DNA of 32,455 bases. Source: an uncultured Mediterraneibacter sp. (GTDB taxonomy: Bacteria; Bacillota; Clostridia; Lachnospirales; Lachnospiraceae). The stretch is from positions 1 through 32,455 of the forward strand of contig CAKRDD010000029.1 in assembly GCA_934309345.1 (NCBI GenBank), read 5' to 3'. The translations under genes and the position numbers were made by a program. Below the pieces are notes generated by a model that had not been told where the DNA came from, made no database searches, and saw only the letters and a list, made by a program, of their open reading frames with translations. Positions 1-8,537 of the stretch are shown here, piece after piece; position 1 is the first letter of the stretch, and every line of letters starts with the position of its first letter.

Positions 1-90
1 AATTTTATTATATCTTATTTTGGAACTTTTTCTTATAATAACATCATCAAGAAAAACAAAGACAAGTAATCATAAAAGGAGGATTCGATT
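1..90 (+). promoter_or_regulatory. Leader of the ABC importer operon
   Basis: AT-rich leader with a perfect TATAAT at 34-39, a candidate -10. No good -35 lies 16-18 bases upstream, so a promoter is only possible and may depend on an activator such as the nearby YesN-type regulator. A strong ribosome site, AAAGGAGG, sits about 8 bases before the ATG at 91. The window starts inside this region, so upstream operators may be missing. Confidence 0.35.
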
Positions 91-1428
91 ATGAAAAAGA
101 AAAAGATTCTTGCACTTGTACTTGCAGCTTCAATGGCAGGCGGAATGCTTGCAGGATGTGGAAGCACATCAGGCGGAGATGAAACAGCAAAAGGAGATAA
201 GTCATCCGGAAAAGTTTATTATCTGAATTTTAAACCAGAGCAGGCTGACCAGTGGGTAGAACTTGCTAAAGAGTACACAGATGAGACAGGCGTTCAGGTT
301 GATGTACAGACAGCTGCATCAGGAACTTATGAGTCACAGCTGAAATCAGAGATGGCAAAAGACGAGGCACCAACATTGTTCCAGGTAAACGGACCGGTTG
401 GACTTGCTACATGGAAAGATTATTGCTATGACCTTTCAGGAAGCGATATTTACAAAGACGTTGAGTCTGATGATTATGTATTAAAAGATGGTGATGCAGT
501 AGACGGAATCGCTTATGTTATCGAGACTTATGGTCTGATCTACAACAAGGCACTTCTGAACAAATACTTCGAACTGCCGGATGCAAGCATCAAATCAATT
601 GATGAGCTGAATAACTTCCAGGCACTTAAGACAGCAGCAGAAGAGATTCAGGCACATAAAGATGATCTTGGAGTAGAAGGAGCTTTCACTTCAGCAGGAA
701 TGGATTCTTCTTCTGACTGGAGATTCAAGACACACCTTGCAAACCTGCCAATCTACTATGAGTACAAGGCAGACGGAATTGATACTACAGATGCTATCAA
801 GGGAACATACCTTGACAACTACAAACAGATCTGGGATCTGTATCTGAACAACTCCACATGTGAGCCATCCATGATCTCTTCTAAGACAGGAGATGACGCA
901 GCAAGTGAATTTGCACTTGGTGAAGCAGTATTCTATCAGAATGGTACATGGGCTTACAATGATATCAAAGATAACGAAGTAGCAGAGGAAGATATGGGAA
1001 TGCTTCCAATCTACATCGGAGTTGACGGAGAAGAGAATCAGGGACTTTGTACAGGATCAGAGAACTACTGGTGTGTAAACAAAAACGCTTCTGAAGAAGA
1101 TATTCAGGCAACACTTGATTTCATGAAATGGGTAGTTGAGAGCGACGAAGGTCGTGACATGCTGGCTAACGAGATGGGATTTGTAACACCGTTCACAACA
1201 TTCTCAGATTACCTTCCGGACAACCCGCTTGTAAAAGCAAACGCTGAGTACACAGAGGCTGGAAAGACACCAGTAAGTTGGAACTTTACAACAATGCCAT
1301 CTGAGAACTGGAAGAACAATGTTGGTGGTGCTCTCCTGAAATACGCACAGGGCACAGGTTCATGGGACGATGTTAAGACAGCATTCGTTGATGGATGGGC
1401 TGAAGAATACGCAGCAGCAAACGAATAA
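91..1428 (+). CDS. Sugar ABC transporter substrate-binding lipoprotein
   Basis: 445-aa family-1 extracellular solute-binding protein (MalE/UgpB-like). It should capture a sugar or oligosaccharide outside the membrane and deliver it to the two permeases encoded just downstream. The N-terminus is a typical lipoprotein signal: basic MKKKK, a hydrophobic stretch, and the lipobox LAGC with the lipidated Cys at residue 23, then a Gly/Ser-rich tether. The mature part has the alternating alpha/beta lobes and aromatic-rich C-terminal half usual for this family, and the length is normal. The start is fixed by AAAGGAGG just upstream. It is the first gene of a three-gene importer operon without an ATPase, so it probably shares an MsmX-type ATPase encoded elsewhere. 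The substrate cannot be read from sequence. Confidence 0.93.
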   Translation: MKKKKILALVLAASMAGGMLAGCGSTSGGDETAKGDKSSGKVYYLNFKPEQADQWVELAKEYTDETGVQVDVQTAASGTYESQLKSEMAKDEAPTLFQVNGPVGLATWKDYCYDLSGSDIYKDVESDDYVLKDGDAVDGIAYVIETYGLIYNKALLNKYFELPDASIKSIDELNNFQALKTAAEEIQAHKDDLGVEGAFTSAGMDSSSDWRFKTHLANLPIYYEYKADGIDTTDAIKGTYLDNYKQIWDLYLNNSTCEPSMISSKTGDDAASEFALGEAVFYQNGTWAYNDIKDNEVAEEDMGMLPIYIGVDGEENQGLCTGSENYWCVNKNASEEDIQATLDFMKWVVESDEGRDMLANEMGFVTPFTTFSDYLPDNPLVKANAEYTEAGKTPVSWNFTTMPSENWKNNVGGALLKYAQGTGSWDDVKTAFVDGWAEEYAAANE

Positions 1429-1436
1429 AAAAGACT

Positions 1437-1518
1437 TTTCACAGAACCGGCAGATAAAAAGGCTGTGAAATAGTGAAAATATCATGCAGCCTGCCAACGA
1501 GAATACCGGGGCAGGCTG
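1437..1518 (+). promoter_or_regulatory. Two intercistronic stem-loops after the binding-protein gene
   Basis: Two hairpins lie between the lipoprotein and permease genes. The first pairs TTTCACAG (1437-1444) with CTGTGAAA (1463-1470). The second pairs CAGCCTGCC (1487-1495) with GGCAGGCTG (1510-1518), a perfect 9-bp GC-rich stem. Neither has a following run of T, so they are not classic terminators. Such stem-loops between malE-like and malF-like genes are known to protect the upstream message from 3' decay, which gives much more binding protein than permease. That role is inferred here. Confidence 0.6.
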
Positions 1519-1595
1519 AAATTATGTAATTAGAAATGTAAAAAGCAAAGGTGCAGAAATGCTTTTTACAGAAAGAGAGACAGGAGGAGAAGAAC

Positions 1596-2438
1596 ATGCA
1601 AAAAGCAATAAAAAGATATTTTCCGGTATTTGTATTGCCGACGCTGATTGCATTCACGATAGGTTTCCTTGCACCATTTGTGTTAGGTGTATATCTTTCG
1701 TTCTGCAAATTCACAACGGTAACAGATGCCAGATTTATTGGACTTGGCAACTATGCAAAGATACTGGGAGATGGGGATTTTCTTCACTCTCTCTGGTTCA
1801 CCGCATTATTTACGATTGTAACAGTATTACTGATCAACATTTTTGCATTTGCGGTAGCAATGCTTTTGACAAAGAAGATTAAAGGAACTAATATTTTCCG
1901 TACTGTATTCTTTATGCCAAACCTGATCGGCGGTATCGTACTTGGATATGTATGGCAGCTGTTATTAAACGGTATTCTGGCACATTTCCAGAAGACACTT
2001 ACCTATTCTTCAAAATACGGCTTCTGGGGATTGGTTATCCTGATGCTCTGGCAGCAGGTTGGATACATGATGATCATCTACATCTCAGGAATCCAGAATA
2101 TTCCTGGAGAGCTGATTGAGGCAGCGCAGATTGACGGAGCGAATAAAGTACAGCTTTTAAGATATGTTACAATTCCGATGGTTATGCCATCCATCACAAT
2201 CTGTACTTTCCTGACACTTACAAACGGATTCAAACTTTTCGACCAGAACCTTGCATTGACAAACGGTGGACCGGACAAGATGTCAGAAATGCTTGCCCTG
2301 AACATCTATAATACATTCTATGGAAGAACCGGTTGGGAAGGCGTTGGACAGGCAAAAGCAGTTATCTTCTTCATTATTGTAGGAGTGATCGCATTGATCC
2401 AGAATAAAATGACAACATCAAAGGAGGTGCAGCAGTAA
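1596..2438 (+). CDS. Sugar ABC transporter permease, MalF/UgpA type
   Basis: 280-aa integral membrane permease of the binding-protein-dependent sugar importer family, with about six hydrophobic segments. The cytoplasmic EAA loop that docks on the ATPase lies near residues 171-198 and contains ELIEAAQIDGA followed by a conserved proline stretch. The reading frame is open from 1551, but the ATG at 1596 is chosen because AGGAGG stands 8 bases before it and the protein then begins with the usual short basic N-terminus MQKAIKRYF. Its stop overlaps the next start by one base (TAATG), so the two permeases are translationally coupled. It forms a heterodimer with the next gene product and works with the lipoprotein at 91. 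Confidence 0.92.
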   Translation: MQKAIKRYFPVFVLPTLIAFTIGFLAPFVLGVYLSFCKFTTVTDARFIGLGNYAKILGDGDFLHSLWFTALFTIVTVLLINIFAFAVAMLLTKKIKGTNIFRTVFFMPNLIGGIVLGYVWQLLLNGILAHFQKTLTYSSKYGFWGLVILMLWQQVGYMMIIYISGIQNIPGELIEAAQIDGANKVQLLRYVTIPMVMPSITICTFLTLTNGFKLFDQNLALTNGGPDKMSEMLALNIYNTFYGRTGWEGVGQAKAVIFFIIVGVIALIQNKMTTSKEVQQ

Positions 2439-3274
2439 TGAATAAAAAAGTGAAACATGGAACATTATTAACCATCATTTTTACAGTACTCAGTCTGCTG
2501 TATGTGTATCCGATTATACTGGTATTTATCAACTCCTTTAAGAAAAAAGCCTATATCAGTAAAGCACCGTTCAAGATACCGACCGGAAAGATGTATGTCG
2601 GATTAGAGAACTATATCCGTGGTATTAAACAGACAGGATTGATCCAGGCATTTGGATGGAGCTTATTTATCACAATCTTCTCGGTAGCAGTGATCATCTT
2701 ATGTTGCTCCATGTGTGCATGGTATATCTGTCGCGTGAAGACAAAATTTACGAAGATCTTTTACATGCTTTGCCTGTTTGCAATGATCGTACCATTCCAG
2801 ATGGAAATGTTTACATTATCTAAGATTGCAAATATGCTTCATATGGGAAATCCGTGGGGACTGATTGTAATCTACCTTGGATTTGGTGCAGGACTTTCCG
2901 TCTTTATGTTCACCGGATTCATGAAATCCATTCCGCTGGAAATCGAAGAAGCAGCAATGATCGATGGATGTACACCGATCCAGACATTCTTCAAAGTTGT
3001 ACTTCCGATTGCAAAGCCGACTTGTGTAACAGTTACAATTCTTCAGGCAATGTGGATCTGGAACGACTATCTGCTTCCATCACTTGTATTGGATCAGAGA
3101 AAATATAAGACAGTGCCGATGGCAGTCCAGTATCTGAAAGGTGGATACGGATCAGTTGATATGGGAGCAATGATGGGAACTCTGGTTCTTGCAATTGTGC
3201 CGATCATCATCTTCTACCTGTTCTGCCAGAGATATATTATCGAAGGTGTTGTAGCAGGAGCAGTTAAAGGCTAG
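2438..3274 (+). CDS. Sugar ABC transporter permease, MalG/UgpE type
   Basis: 278-aa second permease of the importer, with six predicted membrane segments. The EAA loop near residues 165-195 reads IPLEIEEAAMIDG and ends in a conserved LPIAKP. The start overlaps the previous stop by one base; AAAGGAGGTG in the end of the upstream gene serves as ribosome site. The final codons AAA GGC TAG coincide with the left target duplication of a small inserted element (3274-3415): the first base of the element supplies the G of the stop codon, so the protein end is unchanged. No ATPase gene follows. Confidence 0.92.
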   Translation: MNKKVKHGTLLTIIFTVLSLLYVYPIILVFINSFKKKAYISKAPFKIPTGKMYVGLENYIRGIKQTGLIQAFGWSLFITIFSVAVIILCCSMCAWYICRVKTKFTKIFYMLCLFAMIVPFQMEMFTLSKIANMLHMGNPWGLIVIYLGFGAGLSVFMFTGFMKSIPLEIEEAAMIDGCTPIQTFFKVVLPIAKPTCVTVTILQAMWIWNDYLLPSLVLDQRKYKTVPMAVQYLKGGYGSVDMGAMMGTLVLAIVPIIIFYLFCQRYIIEGVVAGAVKG

Positions 3275-3425
3275 TTACGGTTCACTCCCGTGTCAATCAC
3301 TACGCTGATTGACACGGAGGATGCGTGTTTTGACTTGAATGCATCTCGCCCCATCGCCAAAGGCGATTTAAAATGGCGAGATGCGTTGCTGGTCGCACAT
3401 CGTGTGAACAGTAACAAAGGCTAGT
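3266..3425. repeat. MITE-like element with target-site duplication
   Basis: The direct repeat AAAGGCTAGT occurs at 3266-3275 and 3416-3425. Between the copies lies a ~142-bp segment (3274-3415) whose ends are a 12-bp inverted repeat with one mismatch: GTTACGGTTCAC at 3274-3285 and GTGAACAGTAAC at 3404-3415. This is the signature of a small non-autonomous transposable element flanked by an 8-bp (up to 10-bp) target duplication. The inside folds into further perfect hairpins: GTGTCAATC (3290-3298) with GATTGACAC, and GCATCTCGCC with GGCGAGATGC, the latter enclosing ATCGCC/GGCGAT. It has no ORF. It could also act as a structured 3' end for the permease message. Confidence 0.72.
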
Positions 3426-3476
3426 CTAGACATTGTCTAAAAGATGAATTAAAATAGAATCATAAAACTAAAAAAA

Positions 3477-3513
3477 GACAGCAGAGAGTGAGAGATCATT
3501 CCCTGCTGTTTTC
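3477..3513. terminator. Terminator of the ABC importer operon
   Basis: ACAGCAG (3478-3484) pairs with CTGCTGT (3503-3509). The stem continues inward after one mismatch (GAGTGA with TCATTC), leaving a 4-base loop. TTTT follows on the + strand and a run of A precedes it, so it could work in both directions. It separates the importer operon from the regulator operon. Confidence 0.7.
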
Positions 3514-3570
3514 GGACGTTATAAAAGGAATAATGAAAATATAAAGTGAGCGTGTGGGAGGCGCGGGGGA

Positions 3571-5130
3571 ATGATTACAATATTAATCGTAGATGATGAA
3601 AAACTGGAGAGAAGGGGAATCCGCTTTCTGTTAAAGAGGGAGGAAGGAGAATTCCAGATCCTGGAAGCAGCGAATGGAAAGGATGCACTCGGAGTATTAG
3701 CCTCTAATCATGTAGATATTTTATTTTCGGATGTAAAGATGCCTTACATGAATGGTCTGGAACTGACGAAAGCTGTACGAGAAGATCATCCGGAGATGGA
3801 AATCGTGATTTTCAGCGGATATAATGATTTTTCCTACGCGAGAGAGGCTCTGCGATATGGTGTCGTGGATTATGTCCTAAAGCCGGTCGATCCGAATGAA
3901 TTTCATAAGACCTTTCAACGAGTGATGGAAAATATCTCATCTAAGGAAGAGAAGCAAAAGCAGCAGAACAGAAAAGAAGATTATCTTAAGAAATACTTCT
4001 TACTGAGATATCTATATTCAGGAAAAGAAGAGGATTTTGTTCAACTTGAGAAATTAACGGATGAAACAGAAGACGATGTTTCACAGTTTTCGCGCATGGT
4101 TCTTGTCAGTGCATCCAATGGATTTTTCGAGACGGAGGAGGAACATTTTCTGACAAGTCTGAAGGAAGAGGTGCAGAGAGAATTTTATTATGTGAATCTG
4201 AATTCAAATGAGTCCATCTTTCTGTTTATGGAGAAGTATACAGATTACCATGTGGTTGTAGAGAAAATGTATCGGTTCTTTGCACATCAGTTTGACAGTG
4301 AATGTTATTTTGCGGTCAGTGAAGAAATTGAGAATAGAAAGAATCTGGCAGAGGAGTTTAAAGCCCTCGAAGGAATGCTGGAAGAGCAGTTCTACCAGCC
4401 ACATCAGCATTTATTTTTTCACGGAGAAAAGCAGGAAGAGAAGAAAGCAGATCCGGCAGAAGATTCTGAAATCATGGAACAGATCACGAATGATATTCAA
4501 TATAAAGATTTGCCACATCTTCGTCAGGATTTTCAGAGACTGGAAGATAAATACCGTGCCAATAAACAGTTTTCAGATATGTATGTAAAGTTTGTATTTT
4601 CCGGAATTTTAAAAGAATTGCTTGATCAGATGGATGGAATAGATGAGAAAATGCTTTCGAAGAGAGTGGATCGGTTATATCGTTGCAAAAACCTGAAGAA
4701 TGTGATTGCTATAGTAGACGAAGCACTTCAGGAATATGAACACTGTATACAGGAACAGGAAGACGGATTCCGTTCAGAGATTACAAAAGTAAAAAGTTAC
4801 ATTTATCATCACTACCAGGAGAGGAATCTTGGAGCAGAGACGCTTTCTGCAATGGTATTTCTTTCTCCCGGATATTTAAGTGCTGTTTTCAAAGAAGAAA
4901 CGGGAGTGACACTGAACCGCTTTATCCGTGAAGTGCGAATGGAAAAGGCGAAAGAACTTCTTGAGACAACAAATATGAAAATCTCCCAAATTGCGAAAGA
5001 AGTAGGATTCTCCAATAACTCCTACTTCTGCAGAAGTTTCCGGGAGTTTTTCGGAGATACACCGGAAGCTTGCAGGAAAGGAATAGAGGCGGATGAAAAA
5101 ACAAATACGGAAACTGCTCCATCGATTTGA
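3571..5130 (+). CDS. Two-component response regulator, AraC type (YesN-like)
   Basis: 519-aa transcription factor. Residues 1-120 are a receiver domain with the acidic pair D8-D9, phosphoacceptor D54 in LFSDVKMP, and the conserved Lys in VLKPVDP. A long, poorly conserved middle region (about 125-400) follows, then a C-terminal AraC double helix-turn-helix (about 410-505) with the typical GYLSAVFKEETG and NNSYFCRSFREFFG segments. Known relatives are phosphorylated by the adjacent YesM-type kinase and activate a nearby sugar importer; the operon at 91-3274 is the obvious target, by inference. The gene overlaps the kinase gene by 38 bases, and GGGAGGCGCGGGGGA precedes the ATG. Confidence 0.93.
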   Translation: MITILIVDDEKLERRGIRFLLKREEGEFQILEAANGKDALGVLASNHVDILFSDVKMPYMNGLELTKAVREDHPEMEIVIFSGYNDFSYAREALRYGVVDYVLKPVDPNEFHKTFQRVMENISSKEEKQKQQNRKEDYLKKYFLLRYLYSGKEEDFVQLEKLTDETEDDVSQFSRMVLVSASNGFFETEEEHFLTSLKEEVQREFYYVNLNSNESIFLFMEKYTDYHVVVEKMYRFFAHQFDSECYFAVSEEIENRKNLAEEFKALEGMLEEQFYQPHQHLFFHGEKQEEKKADPAEDSEIMEQITNDIQYKDLPHLRQDFQRLEDKYRANKQFSDMYVKFVFSGILKELLDQMDGIDEKMLSKRVDRLYRCKNLKNVIAIVDEALQEYEHCIQEQEDGFRSEITKVKSYIYHHYQERNLGAETLSAMVFLSPGYLSAVFKEETGVTLNRFIREVRMEKAKELLETTNMKISQIAKEVGFSNNSYFCRSFREFFGDTPEACRKGIEADEKTNTETAPSI

Positions 5131-6802
5131 AAATCTGAAATTCCGTTATAAACTGTCAGTTTTGATGCTGATTGCAGGATTAGTGCCGGTTGGATTCCTC
5201 GCTTTTTCTATGCAGTATGGCATGATGAACCAGTTGAGAGAAAAGGAACAGTATAACCTGGAAAAAATACTGGAGCAGTCGGTGAACTCAATTGAGAACC
5301 AGTCACAGATTTATGAAAATCTGGTCGATTATTTATCCTATTCGCAAAGTCTCAGGAATATTTTCGATACGGAAATGGAATCAGATTATGAGAAATATTT
5401 GAAATATGTGAAAGTAGCCGATCCGCTGCTTCAGATGCCGACCATCTATCACAAAGAGATCCAGAGTATTACATTATATTCGGATAATATTGAAGTGGCA
5501 CATGGAGATACACTTCTTCCAATGGCAGAGGCAGAGAAACAGCAGTGGTATTCCAGACTAAACGAGGGAACGCTGATGCAGTGGAGTATTACCCGCGGTG
5601 GGAATAAATCCATCATTGCCAGCCGGAAATTCTATGACAATGATACGATCAAAGCAGTGCTTGAGATGCGTCTGGATTATGAAAAAGTTCTTGAACCATT
5701 CATGAATCAGCTCACAGATAATACAGGTGGGATGATCCAGGATGATAACGGAAATATTGTCTATGCAAAATGTTCTATGGATAAGAAATATCGTCCAAAA
5801 GACATTGAAAATCTGAAAGATATCAATGATAATTATTATCTTGTACAGAGAACGATGAAGGATACCGGGTGGAATTTCTATATCTATCGCCCGAAGGCAG
5901 TGAGTGAAAATGAGATCCGGAAGCTTCTGCTTAAGAATATTCCAATTATTTTGATCAGTGTTATTCTTCTGATTTTACTGGGATATCTTTTCTCCATCCG
6001 TATGGTGTCACAGCTGGAATTATTGACAGAGAATATGAACCAGATCAATATGGGACTTCGTAAGGTTACCGTGCAGAGTAAATCAAAAGATGAGGTCGGT
6101 GTGCTGATCCGGTCATTCCGGCGCATGATGGATCAGATGAACCATTTAATCTCAGAAGTATATGAGAGTAAAATCCAGCTTCAGAACAGTGAGATGAGAG
6201 CATTACAGGCACAGATCAATCCACATTTCCTCTATAATTCGCTTTCTATCATCAACTGGAAAGCAATTGAAGCAGGGGAGGATGAAATCAGTCATGTAAC
6301 ATTGGCACTGTCCACTTATTATAGAACAAGTCTGAACCGTGGTGAAACAATGACTACGGTAGCAAAAGAAATCGATAATATCCGTGCATATCTCAAAATC
6401 CAGTTGGTTATGCATGATAACGAGTTCCGTGTGGTCGAACAGATTTCCGATGGTATTAATGATTACATGATACCGAAGCTGATTCTGCAGCCACTTGCAG
6501 AAAATGCAATCGATCACGGAATCGATGTGTCAGAGAATGAGGATCCGACGTTGTGGCTGACGATTCGTGAAGAAGATGCACATATTTTCTTTGAAATCAG
6601 GGACAATGGAGCAGGAATGACGCAGGAGAAAGCCAATCAGATTCTGACATATCAGTCCTCCGGTTATGGCGTGCGAAATGTCTGTGACAGAATCCATGTT
6701 CTTTACGGAGAGAAAGGTGAGATGAAGATAGAAAGCACTCCTGGAAAAGGAACGCGTGTCTTTATCCGGATTCCGAAGAAGACGGAGGCAAAGGTGCTAT
6801 GA
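5093..6802 (+). CDS. Sensor histidine kinase, YesM family
   Basis: 569-aa membrane sensor kinase. A first membrane helix (about residues 18-38) and a second (about 283-302) enclose an extracellular Cache-like sensing region. A HAMP linker follows, then the His_kinase domain with INPHFLYNSL (phosphoacceptor H378) and an ATPase domain with an N-box at about 463-477 (LQPLAENAIDHGI), DNGAGM and the GYGVRNV glycine loop. It should phosphorylate D54 of the regulator encoded just upstream. The ATG lies inside the end of the regulator gene, and its stop overlaps the next start (ATGA), so the three proteins are made together. The stimulus is probably a sugar or a sugar-loaded binding protein. Confidence 0.93.
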   Translation: MKKQIRKLLHRFENLKFRYKLSVLMLIAGLVPVGFLAFSMQYGMMNQLREKEQYNLEKILEQSVNSIENQSQIYENLVDYLSYSQSLRNIFDTEMESDYEKYLKYVKVADPLLQMPTIYHKEIQSITLYSDNIEVAHGDTLLPMAEAEKQQWYSRLNEGTLMQWSITRGGNKSIIASRKFYDNDTIKAVLEMRLDYEKVLEPFMNQLTDNTGGMIQDDNGNIVYAKCSMDKKYRPKDIENLKDINDNYYLVQRTMKDTGWNFYIYRPKAVSENEIRKLLLKNIPIILISVILLILLGYLFSIRMVSQLELLTENMNQINMGLRKVTVQSKSKDEVGVLIRSFRRMMDQMNHLISEVYESKIQLQNSEMRALQAQINPHFLYNSLSIINWKAIEAGEDEISHVTLALSTYYRTSLNRGETMTTVAKEIDNIRAYLKIQLVMHDNEFRVVEQISDGINDYMIPKLILQPLAENAIDHGIDVSENEDPTLWLTIREEDAHIFFEIRDNGAGMTQEKANQILTYQSSGYGVRNVCDRIHVLYGEKGEMKIESTPGKGTRVFIRIPKKTEAKVL

Positions 6803-8532
6803 AAAATGATATGAAAAAGCGAATTCTCTCAGCTCAGCTTGTATTAATTTTATTGATGATACTTTGGTGCGGAACTTATTTTGAGAAAAAGGAAAGTCAA
6901 AGACAGGTGGAACAGTCAGATTCGGCTCAGGGTGTAAGCGATGCAACTGAAGTGAAAAGAAAGCTGATGTATGAAGCAATACATACACCGCTTGGAAAAT
7001 ATCCTGAGACAGTCACATATACACTTGGTAAGATCGCAGGAGCGAATAATTCGAATCTTCCGGTAGGAAATACGTATGAAAACAATGCATATACAAGATA
7101 TCTGAAGAAAATACTTAATATTCAGAATGTCGATGCCTTTGAGCTGCAGGATGGTAATACTTATGAAGAAGCAGTCAATGTGGCAATTGAAGACCGCGAT
7201 ATTCCGGATGTGCTTGTCGTGAAAGGAAGAGATAACCTGCTCCGCCTGATCGAAGCGGGTCTGATTGAAGATCTGAGCAAAACGTATGAGGAATGCACAA
7301 CAGATATGATCAAAGAAATGTATGAAAGTTATGGAGACTCACTCTTGCAGTCTGCAACTGTTGATGGAAAGCTGTATGCATTTCCGAATACAGTGATCGA
7401 CGACGGAACTCCGCTTCTCTGGCTGAGAAAAGACTGGATTGATCAGTTGGGTTTGAAGGAACCGGAAACGGTAGAAGAAGCGTTAGAAATAGTCCGTGCA
7501 TTTGTAGAACAGGATGCTGCAGGAGATGGTCAGACGATAGGTCTTGCCTGTAGTACAGACGTGGTTGCCGGTGCTGATCAGACCTATGGCGTGGATTCTG
7601 TTTTTATGCATGCCGGTGCAATGCCGTGTCACTGGCTCCTGGATGAAAATGGAAATGTAGTCTATGGGTCAGTAACGCAGGAAACAAAAGATGCACTTTC
7701 AAAGCTTCGCAATCTATATGACGAGGGGATACTTGACCAGAGATTCCTGTTGCGAAAGACGGAAAACATAGATGATCTGTTAAAAACCGGACATTGTGGA
7801 GCAATCTACGGACGCTGGTGGGCTCCAAACAATCCGCTTAGTGCGGCATATAGTGCCGATTCAAATGCAGAGTGGAAACCCTATCTCTTAGATGAAGATC
7901 AGGTGAATGAAACGCAGAAGATACCGGTTTTTGAATCGTATGACCAATGGATGTATGTGGTGGTACGCAAAGGATATAAACATCCGGAAATAGTTGCAAA
8001 GTATGTGAGCGCGATCTTTGATCAGTCCAGATATGCAAATGATGCTTCTGCAAGTGAGCTGAATGATTATTTTTCCATTAATGTAGATCCGACGGCCCGT
8101 CCGCTGAATATTAATGTGGATTACGAGGATGCACTTTACCGGACGACGGAACATATTCAGGCAGCACTGGATAAGACACTTGATGTATCGGAATTGAGTG
8201 GATTGGAACGTTCTTATTACGATACGTGCAAATCATTCTCGAATGGGCAGTTGACAACAGCAAATGGCTGGGCAGCTTATGCATCAAGGATTGAGGCAGT
8301 GGGAGAACTGCAGAAAGCAGGAATACGAAATACACAGACATTGCCTTTGGAAAATGTGAATGCTGAGATTCCACAGGAATTACAGGAACTGGAGAATGAA
8401 GCGTTTCTTCAGATCATCAGTGGGGAGAAACCAGTGGATTACTTTGATACTTTTGTGGTAGAATGGTATGCGAACGGCGGAAAAGAGCTGACCGAACAGG
8501 TGCAGAATGCCTATGAAAGTGGAAAGGACTAA
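6799..8532 (+). CDS. Membrane-anchored extracellular solute-binding-like protein
   Basis: 577-aa protein of the large family-1 solute-binding group (LplA-like). It starts with a basic segment and one hydrophobic helix (about residues 9-24), then a periplasmic-binding-type body rich in WLRKDWIDQLGL-type motifs. C24 follows Trp (ILWC), which is a poor lipobox, so an uncleaved N-terminal anchor is as likely as lipidation. It overlaps the kinase gene by 4 bases and has no permease genes beside it. I therefore infer a role as a sensing partner of the YesM kinase, or as an alternative receptor for the importer at 91-3274. An in-frame ATG four codons downstream is a possible alternative start. Confidence 0.85.
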   Translation: MKNDMKKRILSAQLVLILLMILWCGTYFEKKESQRQVEQSDSAQGVSDATEVKRKLMYEAIHTPLGKYPETVTYTLGKIAGANNSNLPVGNTYENNAYTRYLKKILNIQNVDAFELQDGNTYEEAVNVAIEDRDIPDVLVVKGRDNLLRLIEAGLIEDLSKTYEECTTDMIKEMYESYGDSLLQSATVDGKLYAFPNTVIDDGTPLLWLRKDWIDQLGLKEPETVEEALEIVRAFVEQDAAGDGQTIGLACSTDVVAGADQTYGVDSVFMHAGAMPCHWLLDENGNVVYGSVTQETKDALSKLRNLYDEGILDQRFLLRKTENIDDLLKTGHCGAIYGRWWAPNNPLSAAYSADSNAEWKPYLLDEDQVNETQKIPVFESYDQWMYVVVRKGYKHPEIVAKYVSAIFDQSRYANDASASELNDYFSINVDPTARPLNINVDYEDALYRTTEHIQAALDKTLDVSELSGLERSYYDTCKSFSNGQLTTANGWAAYASRIEAVGELQKAGIRNTQTLPLENVNAEIPQELQELENEAFLQIISGEKPVDYFDTFVVEWYANGGKELTEQVQNAYESGKD

Positions 8533-8537
8533 AAAGA

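Noticed and set aside
1551..1595. Upstream start for the first permease
   Set aside because: The ATG at 1596 has AGGAGG at the right distance and the usual permease N-terminus; the 15 extra residues have no support.
1439..1750. 103-aa - strand frame across the lipoprotein-permease gap
   Set aside because: No ribosome site, no domain, and it crosses into the permease gene antisense.
3276..3415. Possible riboswitch or leader RNA of the regulator operon
   Set aside because: The exact flanking direct repeat and inverted ends explain it better as an inserted element, and a terminator separates it from the regulator gene.
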